A stretch of DNA of 40,979 nt from Pseudomonadota bacterium (lineage in GTDB: Bacteria > Pseudomonadota > Alphaproteobacteria > Rhizobiales > Hyphomicrobiaceae), in assembly GCA_023387235.1 (NCBI GenBank), contig JAEWIJ010000109.1, positions 1 through 40,979 of the forward strand, given 5' to 3'. Position 1 is the first letter of the stretch. Each line of letters starts with the position of its first letter. Both the position numbers and the translations under genes were made by a program. The notes beneath the pieces are model-generated. The model was not told the DNA's origin. It saw nothing but the letters and a program-made list of their open reading frames with translations, and ran no database searches. This document shows, piece by piece, positions 18,585 through 26,694 of this stretch.

Positions 18585-20215
18585 CGGTTGCGGATCACCT
18601 GATCATTGCGCCAATCCTCATTCCGCTCTTCGCCGGCGGGCTGATGTTGCTGATCGACGGCCGTCGCCGCGAGGTCGTGACCGCAATCAGTATTCTCTCC
18701 ACACTGGCGCTGCTTGCGGTCGCCATAGCGCTCCTCATGGCGAGCATGGAGGAAGACCCGGCGCGAACGGTCAGGGTCTACCTTCTCGGCAACTGGCCGG
18801 CCAGCTTTGGCATTGTTCTGGTGGCCGACAGGCTCGCGACCCTGATGCTGCTGCTGACCGCCACGCTCGGCTGCGCAGTGCTGCTCTTTGCCCTGGCCTC
18901 GTGGCACCGCGCGGGTAGTTACTTCCATCCCCTGTTCCAGTTTCTGCTCATGGGATTGAACGGCGCCTTCCTGACAGGCGACCTGTTCAACCTCTTCGTC
19001 TTCTTCGAGGTCCTGCTTGCGGCATCGTACGGCTTGGCTCTTTACGGTTCCGGGCGCACGCGCGTCAGTGCAAGCCTCCATTACATCGTGATCAACCTCG
19101 CTGCATCGACGCTTTTTCTCGTCGGTGTCAGCCTGATCTACGGCACCGCGGGCACGCTCAACATGGCCGCGCTCGGTGAGCGCATCCCGGTCCTCGATCC
19201 GTCCGAGCGACGGCTGTTCGAGATTGGTGCGGCAATCCTCGGCGTCGCCTTTCTGGTGAAGGCCGCGGCGTGGCCGCTCGGCTTCTGGCTGCCGACCGTG
19301 TACGCGGCGGCGAGCGCGCCAGCGGCGGCACTCTTCACAGTCATGACCAAGGTCGGCTTCTACGTCATTCTGAGAGTGGGATCCATAACGACCGAGGCCT
19401 CGGGGGGCGCATCGATGCTCTTCGGGGAAGGGTGGCTGTTCGCGATCGGCGTCGCGACAATAGGTTTTGCCGCCATTGCCATGCTCGCCTCGCAGGACAT
19501 GGGCCGCCTCGCCGGCTACAGCGTGCTCGTTTCGTCGGGGACCACGCTGGCCGCCATTGGCTTGGGCGGCACAGGCATGACCAGTGCGGCGCTGTACTAT
19601 CTCGTGAGCTCCACGCTGACGGTTGCGGCATTCTTCCTGCTGGTCGAGCTCGTGGAGCGCGGCCGGACTCCCGCCGACGATGTCTTGGCCGTGACGCTGG
19701 AGGCCTATGGCGCGGAGGAAGAAGAAGCCGAGGAAGAAAAGGAAGTCGGCGTTGCCATCCCCGCGATCCTGGCCGTACTCGGCATCGCGTTTCTTGCGTG
19801 CGCACTGCTGCTCGCTGGCTTGCCGCCGCTTTCCGGCTTCATCGCGAAATTCGCACTTATCAGCAACCTCCTCGAGCAGCACTGGCTTGCAGGAGGCGGC
19901 ATCGTGTCCGTGCAGGGCTGGATACTACTGTTCGTGATAGTGGTCTCCGGTCTCACGACAGTTGTCGCCGTGACGCGCGCGGGGATGCGGACGTTCTGGA
20001 CATTCACTGAGCGCGAGCTACCGTTTATTCGTGGCGTGGAGCTTGGCGCCATTGCTCTGCTCCTTTTTCTTTGTGTCGCCCTCACCGTGCAGGCCGGCCC
20101 TGTCATGCGCTTCATGCAAGTGACCGCCCATGGGCTTGAGCTCGGGCGCCCCTATATTGGCGCTGTGCAGGCGCAGCCAGGCGCCGCACCCCTGCGACAG
20201 GAGCGGGCGCCATGA
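18581..20215 (+). CDS. mnhD: Mrp/Mnh antiporter subunit D
   Basis: This 544-aa membrane protein resembles complex I NuoN/NuoM and forms a proton channel of the Mrp complex. Key charged membrane residues are visible: Glu143 in VFFEVLLA, Lys227 in FLVKAAAWPLGFWLP and Lys257 in VMTKVGFYV. A highly acidic insert (residues about 374-389, GAEEEEAEEEKE) lies between helices. Start is GTG at 18581, overlapping mnhC; the end overlaps mnhE by four bases. Confidence 0.95.
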   Translation: MTVADHLIIAPILIPLFAGGLMLLIDGRRREVVTAISILSTLALLAVAIALLMASMEEDPARTVRVYLLGNWPASFGIVLVADRLATLMLLLTATLGCAVLLFALASWHRAGSYFHPLFQFLLMGLNGAFLTGDLFNLFVFFEVLLAASYGLALYGSGRTRVSASLHYIVINLAASTLFLVGVSLIYGTAGTLNMAALGERIPVLDPSERRLFEIGAAILGVAFLVKAAAWPLGFWLPTVYAAASAPAAALFTVMTKVGFYVILRVGSITTEASGGASMLFGEGWLFAIGVATIGFAAIAMLASQDMGRLAGYSVLVSSGTTLAAIGLGGTGMTSAALYYLVSSTLTVAAFFLLVELVERGRTPADDVLAVTLEAYGAEEEEAEEEKEVGVAIPAILAVLGIAFLACALLLAGLPPLSGFIAKFALISNLLEQHWLAGGGIVSVQGWILLFVIVVSGLTTVVAVTRAGMRTFWTFTERELPFIRGVELGAIALLLFLCVALTVQAGPVMRFMQVTAHGLELGRPYIGAVQAQPGAAPLRQERAP

Positions 20216-20697
20216 GGCGATGGCTGCCATTTCCCGTGATCTCCGCGATGCTGCTGGCCACCTGGCTGCTCCTCAACCAGAGCCTCTCAGTAGGGCATGT
20301 CCTGCTCGGCAGCGTACTTGCAGTTGCCGGATCATGGATCCTGGTGCGCCTCGAAGCCCCATCGCTGCTCTTCAGACGGCTTTGGGTCATCGTCCAGCTG
20401 GGCCTCAAAGTGATCGTGGACATGGCACGCTCGAACTACCGCGTCGCGCGCTTGACATTCAAAGACAAGCCCGAACGAACGCCGGGCTTTGTCCGGATCC
20501 AGCTGAGCGTGCGCTCCCATTACAGCCTCGCTCTTCTTGCGTGCATCATCACAGCTACGCCGGGGACGAGCTGGGCAGCCTATGAGCCGGCAAGCAATGT
20601 GCTGATCATCCACGTCCTCGATCTCGTCGATGACGACGACTGGGGTGAGATTATCAAGGTCCGCTACGAGGGCCTGTTGAAGGAGATCTTCGAATGA
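20212..20697 (+). CDS. mnhE: Mrp/Mnh antiporter subunit E
   Basis: A 161-aa membrane protein with N-terminal hydrophobic helices and a cytosolic-type C-terminal half. It contains the family motif RSHYSLALLACIITATPGTS (about residues 101-120). MnhE is required for assembly of the Mrp complex and resembles nothing in complex I. The ATG overlaps the mnhD stop (ATGA), as does the next gene at its own end. Confidence 0.94.
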   Translation: MRRWLPFPVISAMLLATWLLLNQSLSVGHVLLGSVLAVAGSWILVRLEAPSLLFRRLWVIVQLGLKVIVDMARSNYRVARLTFKDKPERTPGFVRIQLSVRSHYSLALLACIITATPGTSWAAYEPASNVLIIHVLDLVDDDDWGEIIKVRYEGLLKEIFE

Positions 20698-20975
20698 GCG
20701 GGCTGATCCTGACCGCCGCACTCACGGTGTCCAAGATCTTTCTCACGTTGGCGATGGCCGCTGTGGCCTTTCGCATCTTGCGAGGGCCGAGGGCGCAAGA
20801 TCGCGTCATCGGCATGGATACGCTCTACGTCAATGCCATGCTCTTGCTGTTGGTGTTTGGCATCGGCTCGGGGACGACGCTCTATTTCGAGGTGGCGCTG
20901 GCTATCGGTCTACTGGGCTTTGTTACGACCGTTGCCATGGCGAAGTTTCTCATGCGCGGCGAGGTCATCGAATGA
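20694..20975 (+). CDS. mnhF: Mrp/Mnh antiporter subunit F
   Basis: A 93-aa protein with three transmembrane helices and the family signature RILRGPRAQDRVIGMDTLYVN (about residues 28-48), which is cut short here. It is a small subunit of the Mrp cation/proton antiporter. The ATG overlaps the mnhE stop, and the TGA overlaps the mnhG ATG. Confidence 0.94.
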   Translation: MSGLILTAALTVSKIFLTLAMAAVAFRILRGPRAQDRVIGMDTLYVNAMLLLLVFGIGSGTTLYFEVALAIGLLGFVTTVAMAKFLMRGEVIE

Positions 20976-21388
20976 GCACGATCGAGGACCTGCCTTTGTG
21001 GGCCGCTATTCTGATATCCGCGCTGCTCGTCACAGGTTCGGGTCTGGCTCTGATTGGTTCGATTGGCTTGCTGCGCTTCAGGACTTTTTATGAACGAGTC
21101 CACGCCCCGACGCTCGGGACGACGATGGGATTGTTCACCATCCTGGCTGCGTCGATGTTGTACTTCTCGTTCGCTCAGACACGTGCGGTTGTCCACGAGG
21201 TGCTGATCGGCATATTCGTCACGACGACCACGCCCGTGACATTCATGCTTCTGGTTCAGGCAACGCTATATCGCGACCGCTTCGAGGGGACAGACCCGCT
21301 GTCCGGCCTCAGTGCCGAGCACCCGCGCTCTCGCACGCCAGATGACCCGAATAGCTCTGGCACACCGCGGAGAACGACCGGCTCATGA
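20972..21388 (+). CDS. mnhG: Mrp/Mnh antiporter subunit G
   Basis: A 138-aa protein with three helices and the MnhG motif GLLRFRTFYERVHAPTLGTT (about residues 31-50). It completes the set A(B)-C-D-E-F-G, so the antiporter operon is intact. Beyond residue 110 the tail is polar and Ser/Thr/Pro-rich. It converges with a small minus-strand gene whose stop begins at the next base. Confidence 0.94.
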   Translation: MSTIEDLPLWAAILISALLVTGSGLALIGSIGLLRFRTFYERVHAPTLGTTMGLFTILAASMLYFSFAQTRAVVHEVLIGIFVTTTTPVTFMLLVQATLYRDRFEGTDPLSGLSAEHPRSRTPDDPNSSGTPRRTTGS

Positions 21389-21658
21389 TCAGCGGATCAT
21401 CCACACCGTGGCAGAGGCGCTAATATGGTCGTGCAGACATCCTGACGCATCGATGTTGAGGGCGTTCAAGGCCTCGTTGCGGCGTTCGCCCATATCCGCA
21501 AACGCCTCGACGCTGATGGTGTCATCGTCCTCCGCTCTTTTGCAGGCCTCATTGAGTTCGACGAAGATGACTCGCAGCTTCTCACGCTCTCGCGTCGGCT
21601 GCAGGAGATCGCGCGAAACGGTGCGTCGCTGGCGGGCGGACACAGGCTCGGTGAGCAC
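21389..21658 (-). CDS. hypothetical protein (89 aa)
   Basis: The frame starts with GTG at 21658, 6 bp after the stop of the small membrane protein gene, so the two could be co-transcribed. The translation is polar and helix-prone (REKLRVIFVELNEACKRAED, then ADMGERRNEALNALN), which looks coding, and the antisense frame looks worse. No domain is recognised and the ribosome-binding site is weak. Confidence 0.45.
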   Translation of the reverse strand: MLTEPVSARQRRTVSRDLLQPTREREKLRVIFVELNEACKRAEDDDTISVEAFADMGERRNEALNALNIDASGCLHDHISASATVWMIR

Positions 21659-21664
21659 CGCGCT

Positions 21665-21838
21665 TCACACGATCAATACCACCGCAATCATGCCGAAAAT
21701 CACTAGCACCAACCCGCCTATCAGCATGGGCAACAAGGTGTGCCCTCGATTCAAACTCGCACCGCTTGCTGATTCTGGCGCAATCGTCTTTGGGCGCTTG
21801 TGAGTGTCGTCTGGCGTGCTGTTATCATTCTCGCTCAT
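21665..21838 (-). CDS. small single-pass membrane protein (57 aa)
   Basis: From the ATG at 21838, preceded by AGGG, the product has a hydrophilic N-terminal half (MSENDNSTPDDTHKRPK) and one C-terminal transmembrane helix (LLPMLIGGLVLVIFGMIAVV). The layout suggests a tail-anchored protein. The function is unknown. A longer start at 21931 is less likely because it lacks a ribosome-binding site. Confidence 0.5.
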   Translation of the reverse strand: MSENDNSTPDDTHKRPKTIAPESASGASLNRGHTLLPMLIGGLVLVIFGMIAVVLIV

Positions 21839-21990
21839 GATGCCCTGATGTCTGTCATGGATCGGTCGGCATTGAAGCTCACTGGAAGATATCATGAGCC
21901 GAAAGCATCGATGCCCCTTGATGACGATCAAATCCTGATGGCTGCCGTTGGATTTTCAGGAAGATTTCTTCATCAGGTCGACGTGATCGA

Positions 21991-22074
21991 TTGCCTGATG
22001 TCAGGGAAACGCTAACAACGCGCGATGCCGCCGATCTTCTCAACGTGGCACCGGCCAGATTCCTCGGATCCCGT
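21991..22074 (+). pseudogene. fragment of an excisionase-type HTH (antitoxin-like) protein
   Basis: The translation contains TLTTRDAADLLNVAPARFLG, close to the LTT-x-AADLLNVSRP-x-L core of HTH proteins of the excisionase family, often found as antitoxins. The motif is followed by unrelated residues, and no PIN-toxin or other partner gene remains. It appears to be a short remnant inside the 318-bp gap between nsrR and the small membrane protein gene. Confidence 0.45.
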
Positions 22075-22156
22075 CGGGCGCAGTATGAAACCCGCTCACC
22101 CTCAAGTCCCCGCCAATGCCGTCTGGGTCGGCATCTGGCCCCGCGCCGTGTGGAGA

Positions 22157-22588
22157 TCACGCCTCGTGAAAGCTGGCCAGCAGTGCTTTGGGCCGCACCA
22201 CGAGGTCGGCCAGGGATCGACGATCCAAGGCGGCAAGAAAATCGCGCAACGCGTCGTCCAAGGCACGACGCAGGCGGCAGACTGGCGTCAGACAGCAGGT
22301 ATTGCCGGTATGAAAGCACTCGACCAGGCCGAAGTCCTCCTCCATCGCGCGCACGACGCTGCCGATCGTGATGGTGTCCACCGGCTGTGCCAGGCGCAGG
22401 CCGCCGCCGCGTCCGCGCACGGTCTCAACGAATCCGTGGCGGGCTAACTCCTGAACGACCTTCGTCAGATGGTTGCCGGAGATGGCGTAGGCCCGCGCGA
22501 TCTCGTCGATCGTGACCAGCCGCCCGGGCGCTGTTGCGACATACATCAGAACCCGGAGCGCGTAGTCGGTCATGACAGTCAGTCGCAT
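22157..22588 (-). CDS. nsrR: Rrf2-family transcriptional regulator, NsrR type
   Basis: A 143-aa Rrf2 repressor with an N-terminal winged helix (MRLTVMTDYALRVLMYVA; recognition region ISGNHLTKVVQEL) and a C-terminal Fe-S ligand segment. Cysteines 91, 98/99 and 104 in LVECFHTGNTCCLTPVCRL line up with the NsrR cluster ligands, including the LV-x-C and TPxCRL contexts. NsrR senses nitric oxide through a [4Fe-4S] cluster and represses NO-detoxifying genes. It is divergent from the nitronate monooxygenase/truncated haemoglobin operon, which it probably controls. RirA or another Rrf2 protein is the alternative, but the cysteine spacing favours NsrR. Confidence 0.88.
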   Translation of the reverse strand: MRLTVMTDYALRVLMYVATAPGRLVTIDEIARAYAISGNHLTKVVQELARHGFVETVRGRGGGLRLAQPVDTITIGSVVRAMEEDFGLVECFHTGNTCCLTPVCRLRRALDDALRDFLAALDRRSLADLVVRPKALLASFHEA

Positions 22589-22617
22589 GGCTCACCTCGG
22601 TGTTGCGCCGCCTCGAT

Positions 22618-22642
22618 AAAGAGGTATCATTGATGCCTATTT
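22618..22642. promoter_or_regulatory. 25-bp palindrome, candidate NsrR operator
   Basis: AAAGAGGTATCA-T-TGATGCCTATTT: the two 12-base arms match at 10 of 12 positions around a single central base. It lies 29 bp upstream of nsrR and 135 bp upstream of the divergent operon, in an AT-rich patch of an otherwise GC-rich gap. Rrf2 regulators bind dyads of about this length. The assignment to NsrR is from position, not from a test. Confidence 0.6.
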
Positions 22643-22777
22643 AAACGGCGTCGTCGCCGGATCGCAAGCACCGTGCGTGGAGGAGCCAGATGGACGTGTC
22701 GCGACCGAAATCCGCGCTCCGGCGCGAGGCTTCGATGAGCCGGACGGCAACGGCCGATCTGAGGGGGAGCTGATCTC

Positions 22778-23868
22778 ATGTGGCCCGACCGCCGATTGCT
22801 GGAAATGTTCCGGATAGAGCATCCGATCCTGCTGGCGCCGATGGCTGGCCCGAGCACGCCAGAGCTGGCCGTCGCGGTCTCGGAGGCTGGAGGTCTCGGA
22901 TCTCTTGCCTGTGCCACGTCAACCACCGCCCAGGTCCGCGCGGCACTCGGCGTCATCCGCCAACGCTCCGCCAAGCCGATCAATCTGAACTTCTTTACGC
23001 ATGCGATGCCGGTGCCCGATGCCGATCGGGAGGCGCGCTGGCGCACTCGATTGCGCCGCTACTACGACGAGCTTGGCCTCGATCCCAACGATGTGCCGAG
23101 CAGCAGCCGCGCCCCGTTCGATGAGGCCTCGTGCGCGATCGTCGAAGAGTTCAGGCCGGAGGTGGTGAGCTTTCATTTCGGCCTGCCCGAGGATCGGCTG
23201 CTGCAGCGCGTGAGAGCCACGGGCTGCAAGGTCATTGCTTCGGCGACGACGGCGCGCGAAGCGAGGTGGCTCGCCGAGCGCGGCTGCGATGCGATCATCG
23301 CGCAAGGCAACGAGGCGGGCGGCCATCGCGGCATGTTCCTGACCGACGATGTCGCCACACAAGCCGGGACCTTCGCGCTGGTCCCGCAGGTGGTTGACGC
23401 CGTCTCGGTTCCAGTCATTGCCGCCGGCGGCATTACCGATGCGCGCGGCATTGCAGCGGCCGTCGCGCTTGGCGCCAGCGGTGCGCAGGTCGGTACGGCC
23501 TACCTGTTCTGCCCCGAAGCCCAGGTATCGGCACTGCATCGGGCAGCGTTGAAGTTCGCCACCGACGACAGCACAGCATTGACCAACCTCTTCACCGGGC
23601 GCCCGGCGCGCGGCGTGATCAACCGCGCGATGCGCGAGATCGGACCGCTCTCGGCCGATGCGCCCGCGTTCCCGTTGGCGGGTGGCGCGCTCGCGCCCTT
23701 GAAGGCCGCTGCGGAGGCCAAGGGCTCAAGCGATTTCTCCTCGCTGTGGGCGGGACAGGCCGCCTCGCTCGGTCGTGAGATGCCGGCGGCGGAGCTGACC
23801 CGACGGCTTGCTCAAGAGACGGTCGAACGACTGGCGTCGTTGGCGCGTGGCAGCGGGAACTCCTCGAA

Positions 23869-23872
<4 letters not shown>
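22778..23872 (+). CDS. nitronate monooxygenase (2-nitropropane dioxygenase family)
   Basis: A 364-aa FMN-dependent TIM-barrel enzyme that oxidises nitronates such as propionate-3-nitronate. Family features are the N-terminal HPILLAPMAG (near residue 15), the EAGGHRG motif (about 187-193) and the FMN phosphate-binding PVIAAGGITDARG and GASGAQVGTAYL segments. The ATG at 22778 follows a GGGGGAG sequence. It is the first gene of a tightly overlapping operon behind nsrR, and its stop overlaps the ferredoxin GTG by four bases. The real substrate in this NO-linked setting is unknown. Confidence 0.9.
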
Positions 23873-24212
<340 letters not shown>

Positions 24213-24216
<4 letters not shown>

Positions 24217-24518
24217 TGCGGATACGGGAAGTACTGCCGCCCGGCCTTGCCTTTGTCCGACGCACGCCGCTGTTCACGCGGGAGACCGTCCCAGACGCTC
24301 TGCTTTCGGCACACAGCGTCAGGCGCGGCATGTGGGGCCTGTTGCGGGTCGAACGGGGCCGCGTCCGATACTGTCTTGATGCGGCGCCGACTGACACGGT
24401 CGTGGTGGCTGAAGGCGGCGCAGCGGCGATCGAGCCAGAGGTGTTGCATCATGTGGAATTGCTGGACGCGGACAGTGCTTTTTTCGTTGAGTTCCACAGG
24501 CCGGAAGCGCGCCCATGA
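24213..24518 (+). CDS. DUF1971 / tellurite-resistance-like small protein
   Basis: The 101-aa product (MMRIREVLPPGLAFVRRTPLF, shown in full only to there) resembles the DUF1971 family, a cupin-like fold also found at the N-terminus of some TehB proteins. Typical elements are RRGMWGLLRVERGRVRY and IEPEVLHHVELLDADSAFFVEFH. Its ATG overlaps the fdxA stop (ATGA), and its stop overlaps the next gene the same way. DUF1971 genes often neighbour NO-response genes. Biochemical function is unknown. Confidence 0.8.
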
Positions 24519-25012
24519 CCCACGTCGTCGCGCCGCTCCTGTTCATTTGGTCGGGGCTTCTGCTCGGCGTCTCGTTCGTGGCCACGCCAGCGAAATTCCT
24601 GGCGCCGAGCCTGCCGCTGCCGCAGGCGCTCGACGTCGGCCGCTGGACGTTCCATGTCTTGATGCTGATCGAATGGAGCCTGGTGGTAGTTGCCGCTTTG
24701 CTCATCTCGGTCTGCCGACCGCGGGTGGCTGCGGGCTGGGGGTGGGTCATGATCGCGCTCGTTGCCATCGCCGTCGTGCTGGCCATCGAGACCGTCTTTC
24801 TGCGTCCCATCCTCGATGTGCGGGTGCTCGACATCATCGCCGGCCGCAATGCTCCGCCGAGCATGCTGCATGATGTCTACATCGGCCTCGAGGCCTCGAA
24901 GCTCGTGCTGATCCTTACTGCGGCAATCGCCAGTGCACGTTGGACGCCCGTGTCCGGAGGCGCCGCCATGAAGAACTCGCACTTGGCCGGGAGGGATGCC
25001 GATGTCGCGTGA
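24515..25012 (+). CDS. four-helix inner-membrane protein of unknown function
   Basis: A 165-aa protein with about four transmembrane helices (VAPLLFIWSGLLLGVSFVA; MLIEWSLVVVAALLIS; WVMIALVAIAVVLAIETVF; GLEASKLVLILTAAIAS). No characterised family is recognised. Its position between DUF1971 and truncated haemoglobin, with overlaps on both sides, ties it to the same NO-stress unit. The last few codons overlap the haemoglobin gene. Confidence 0.75.
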   Translation: MTHVVAPLLFIWSGLLLGVSFVATPAKFLAPSLPLPQALDVGRWTFHVLMLIEWSLVVVAALLISVCRPRVAAGWGWVMIALVAIAVVLAIETVFLRPILDVRVLDIIAGRNAPPSMLHDVYIGLEASKLVLILTAAIASARWTPVSGGAAMKNSHLAGRDADVA

Positions 25013-25460
25013 TCCGCATCCCAATGCCCCGGGCGTCGATGCCGGCATCACCGAAGAGATGGTTCGCGAACTGGTGCACGCGTTCTATGCACGCGTACGT
25101 CGCGATCCATTGATCGGTCCGATCTTCAATGCGCGCGTCGAGGACTGGCCCGCTCATCTCGACAAGCTGTGTGCGTTCTGGTCATCGGTGACGCTGATGA
25201 CCGGCCGCTACAAGGGCACGCCGATGAAGGCACACGCCGAGCTGCCCGACATCGCATCCGCACATTTCGAACGCTGGCTCGCGCTGTTCCAGGCCACAGC
25301 GATCAGGATATGCCCGCCCGACGCGGCGCAGGTCTTCATCGATCGGGCGAACCGTATCGCCGACTCTCTCCAGCTCGGCATTGCGCTTCACCGCGGCGAC
25401 AACCTTGTGCCGCCCTTGCGACGCAGGTCGCCCAGCACGGCAGCCGATACGGAGGCCTGA
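25002..25460 (+). CDS. group III truncated haemoglobin
   Basis: A 152-aa truncated globin. Recognisable parts are ELVHAFYARVRRDPLIGPIF (helix B region, Phe-Tyr pair), the LDKLCAFWSSVTLMTGRYKGTP stretch, and a proximal histidine, probably His78 in MKAHAELP, followed by HFERWLALF. Group III members bind NO and O2 and protect against nitrosative stress in Campylobacter and rhizobia. The ATG at 25002 is used because GGAGGG is 7 bases upstream; an ATG at 24996 is too close to it. Confidence 0.92.
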   Translation: MSRDPHPNAPGVDAGITEEMVRELVHAFYARVRRDPLIGPIFNARVEDWPAHLDKLCAFWSSVTLMTGRYKGTPMKAHAELPDIASAHFERWLALFQATAIRICPPDAAQVFIDRANRIADSLQLGIALHRGDNLVPPLRRRSPSTAADTEA

Positions 25461-26053
25461 TGGACGCGGAGGTGAGGGCGTGGCGAGTGCGGGAACGCGT
25501 GCGCCTGAAGCGCGAGCGGCAAGGCTTGTCGTCGGTGGATCGCTCGTTCCTGACGGCTGCGATCGCACGCAACCTCGACACTCTCCTCGAGCGCCATGTG
25601 TGCCGGACGCTTGGCCTCTACTGGCCCATCAAGGGTGAGTTCGATCTCAGGACGTGGGGCGCGGAGATATGCGCACGGAAGGGCTGCGAGCTGGCACTGC
25701 CGGTCGTGGTCCAGGAGCAGGCACCGCTCCAATACTGGAGGTGGCGACCGGGCGATCCAATGACACGCGGTTTCTGGAACATCATGGTGCCAGAACGGCG
25801 CGAGCCCATCAGGCCCGATGTGGTCATCGCGCCATTGGTGGGCTTCTCGGGGCTCTATCGTTTGGGACACGGCGGCGGCTATTTCGACCGCACGCTTGCC
25901 GTGAGCGAGCCCAAGCCACTGATCGTCGGGGTTGGATCCGAGGCTGGCCGTGTCGAGGGGTATGTCCCGCAGGCTCACGATATTGCTATGGACGTGATCG
26001 TGACGGAGGCTGCTATTTATCGCTCCACGAGCACGCAGAAGCATGATCCGTGA
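25460..26053 (+). CDS. 5-formyltetrahydrofolate cyclo-ligase family protein
   Basis: This 197-aa protein resembles MTHFS, which converts 5-formyl-THF to 5,10-methenyl-THF with ATP. The family hallmark GHGGGYFDRTL (about residues 140-150) and the VIAPLVGFSG stretch before it are intact, as is the N-terminal basic helix (LKRERQ). The ATG shares one base with the upstream haemoglobin stop, with GGAGG 5 bases before. It is unusual to find a folate enzyme in an NO-response operon; it may be a second copy, with the usual one near the 6S RNA/zapA locus. Confidence 0.85.
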   Translation: MDAEVRAWRVRERVRLKRERQGLSSVDRSFLTAAIARNLDTLLERHVCRTLGLYWPIKGEFDLRTWGAEICARKGCELALPVVVQEQAPLQYWRWRPGDPMTRGFWNIMVPERREPIRPDVVIAPLVGFSGLYRLGHGGGYFDRTLAVSEPKPLIVGVGSEAGRVEGYVPQAHDIAMDVIVTEAAIYRSTSTQKHDP

Positions 26054-26128
26054 CTTTCGCACATCGCGTGGCTCGGCCCCTGCCGGCGAGCAGCGCTTTT
26101 CCTTCTCGGCTGCGCGATTGAGGACAGC

Positions 26129-26608
26129 GTGATCGTCGACGATCTCACCATTGCTCGGACGCTGCACGTGCTTGCTGTCGTGCACTGGATCGGCGGCGTG
26201 TCGATGGTGACGCTCGTGCTGCTGCCCGGATTGATCCGTGCTGTGCCGGCGGCGGAGCGGTTGGCGTTGTTCGAGATGATCGAAGGTCGCTTCGCCATCC
26301 AGGCCCGCTTCTCGACCGTCATCGCTGGCGCCAGCGGTTTCTGGATGACCCATCGCCTAGCGGCCTGGGACCGGTTTACCGATCCGCACTTCTGGTGGAT
26401 GCATGCCATGGTCGCCATCTGGGCGATCTTCACGGTCATCCTCTTTGTTGCCGAGCCGCTGGTTCTGCACCGCTGGTTCCACGCTCGCGCGACCCGCGAT
26501 CCGGAAGGCACATTCCGGCTTGTGCTTCGGCTCCACGTGATCTTGCTCACGGGGAGTCTCCTCACGGTCGCAGCCGGCGTGCTGGGTGCGCACGGAGTAC
26601 TCTTCTGA
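26129..26608 (+). CDS. CopD-like four-helix membrane protein
   Basis: A 159-aa protein with four hydrophobic segments. The first contains two histidines in a HVLAVVHWIGG motif, similar to CopD-type or haem-handling membrane proteins, and further histidines occur in later helices (WWMHAMVAIWAIF, LHVILLTGSLLTV). It starts with GTG at 26129 after GAGGA. It follows the cyclo-ligase gene by 75 bp on the same strand and may be part of the same transcript. The ligand is not known. Confidence 0.7.
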   Translation: MIVDDLTIARTLHVLAVVHWIGGVSMVTLVLLPGLIRAVPAAERLALFEMIEGRFAIQARFSTVIAGASGFWMTHRLAAWDRFTDPHFWWMHAMVAIWAIFTVILFVAEPLVLHRWFHARATRDPEGTFRLVLRLHVILLTGSLLTVAAGVLGAHGVLF

Positions 26609-26694
26609 GCGCCGCAGGCCCCCCACTATGTCCCAGCACTCCCCAACCCACCGGACACGAACAACTAAGCTGCGCGGGGCTAGATCGCGGGAAT

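Noticed and set aside
18554..19882. 442-codon minus frame across mnhD
   Set aside because: mnhD is complete with family motifs; the antisense product is polar and low-complexity.
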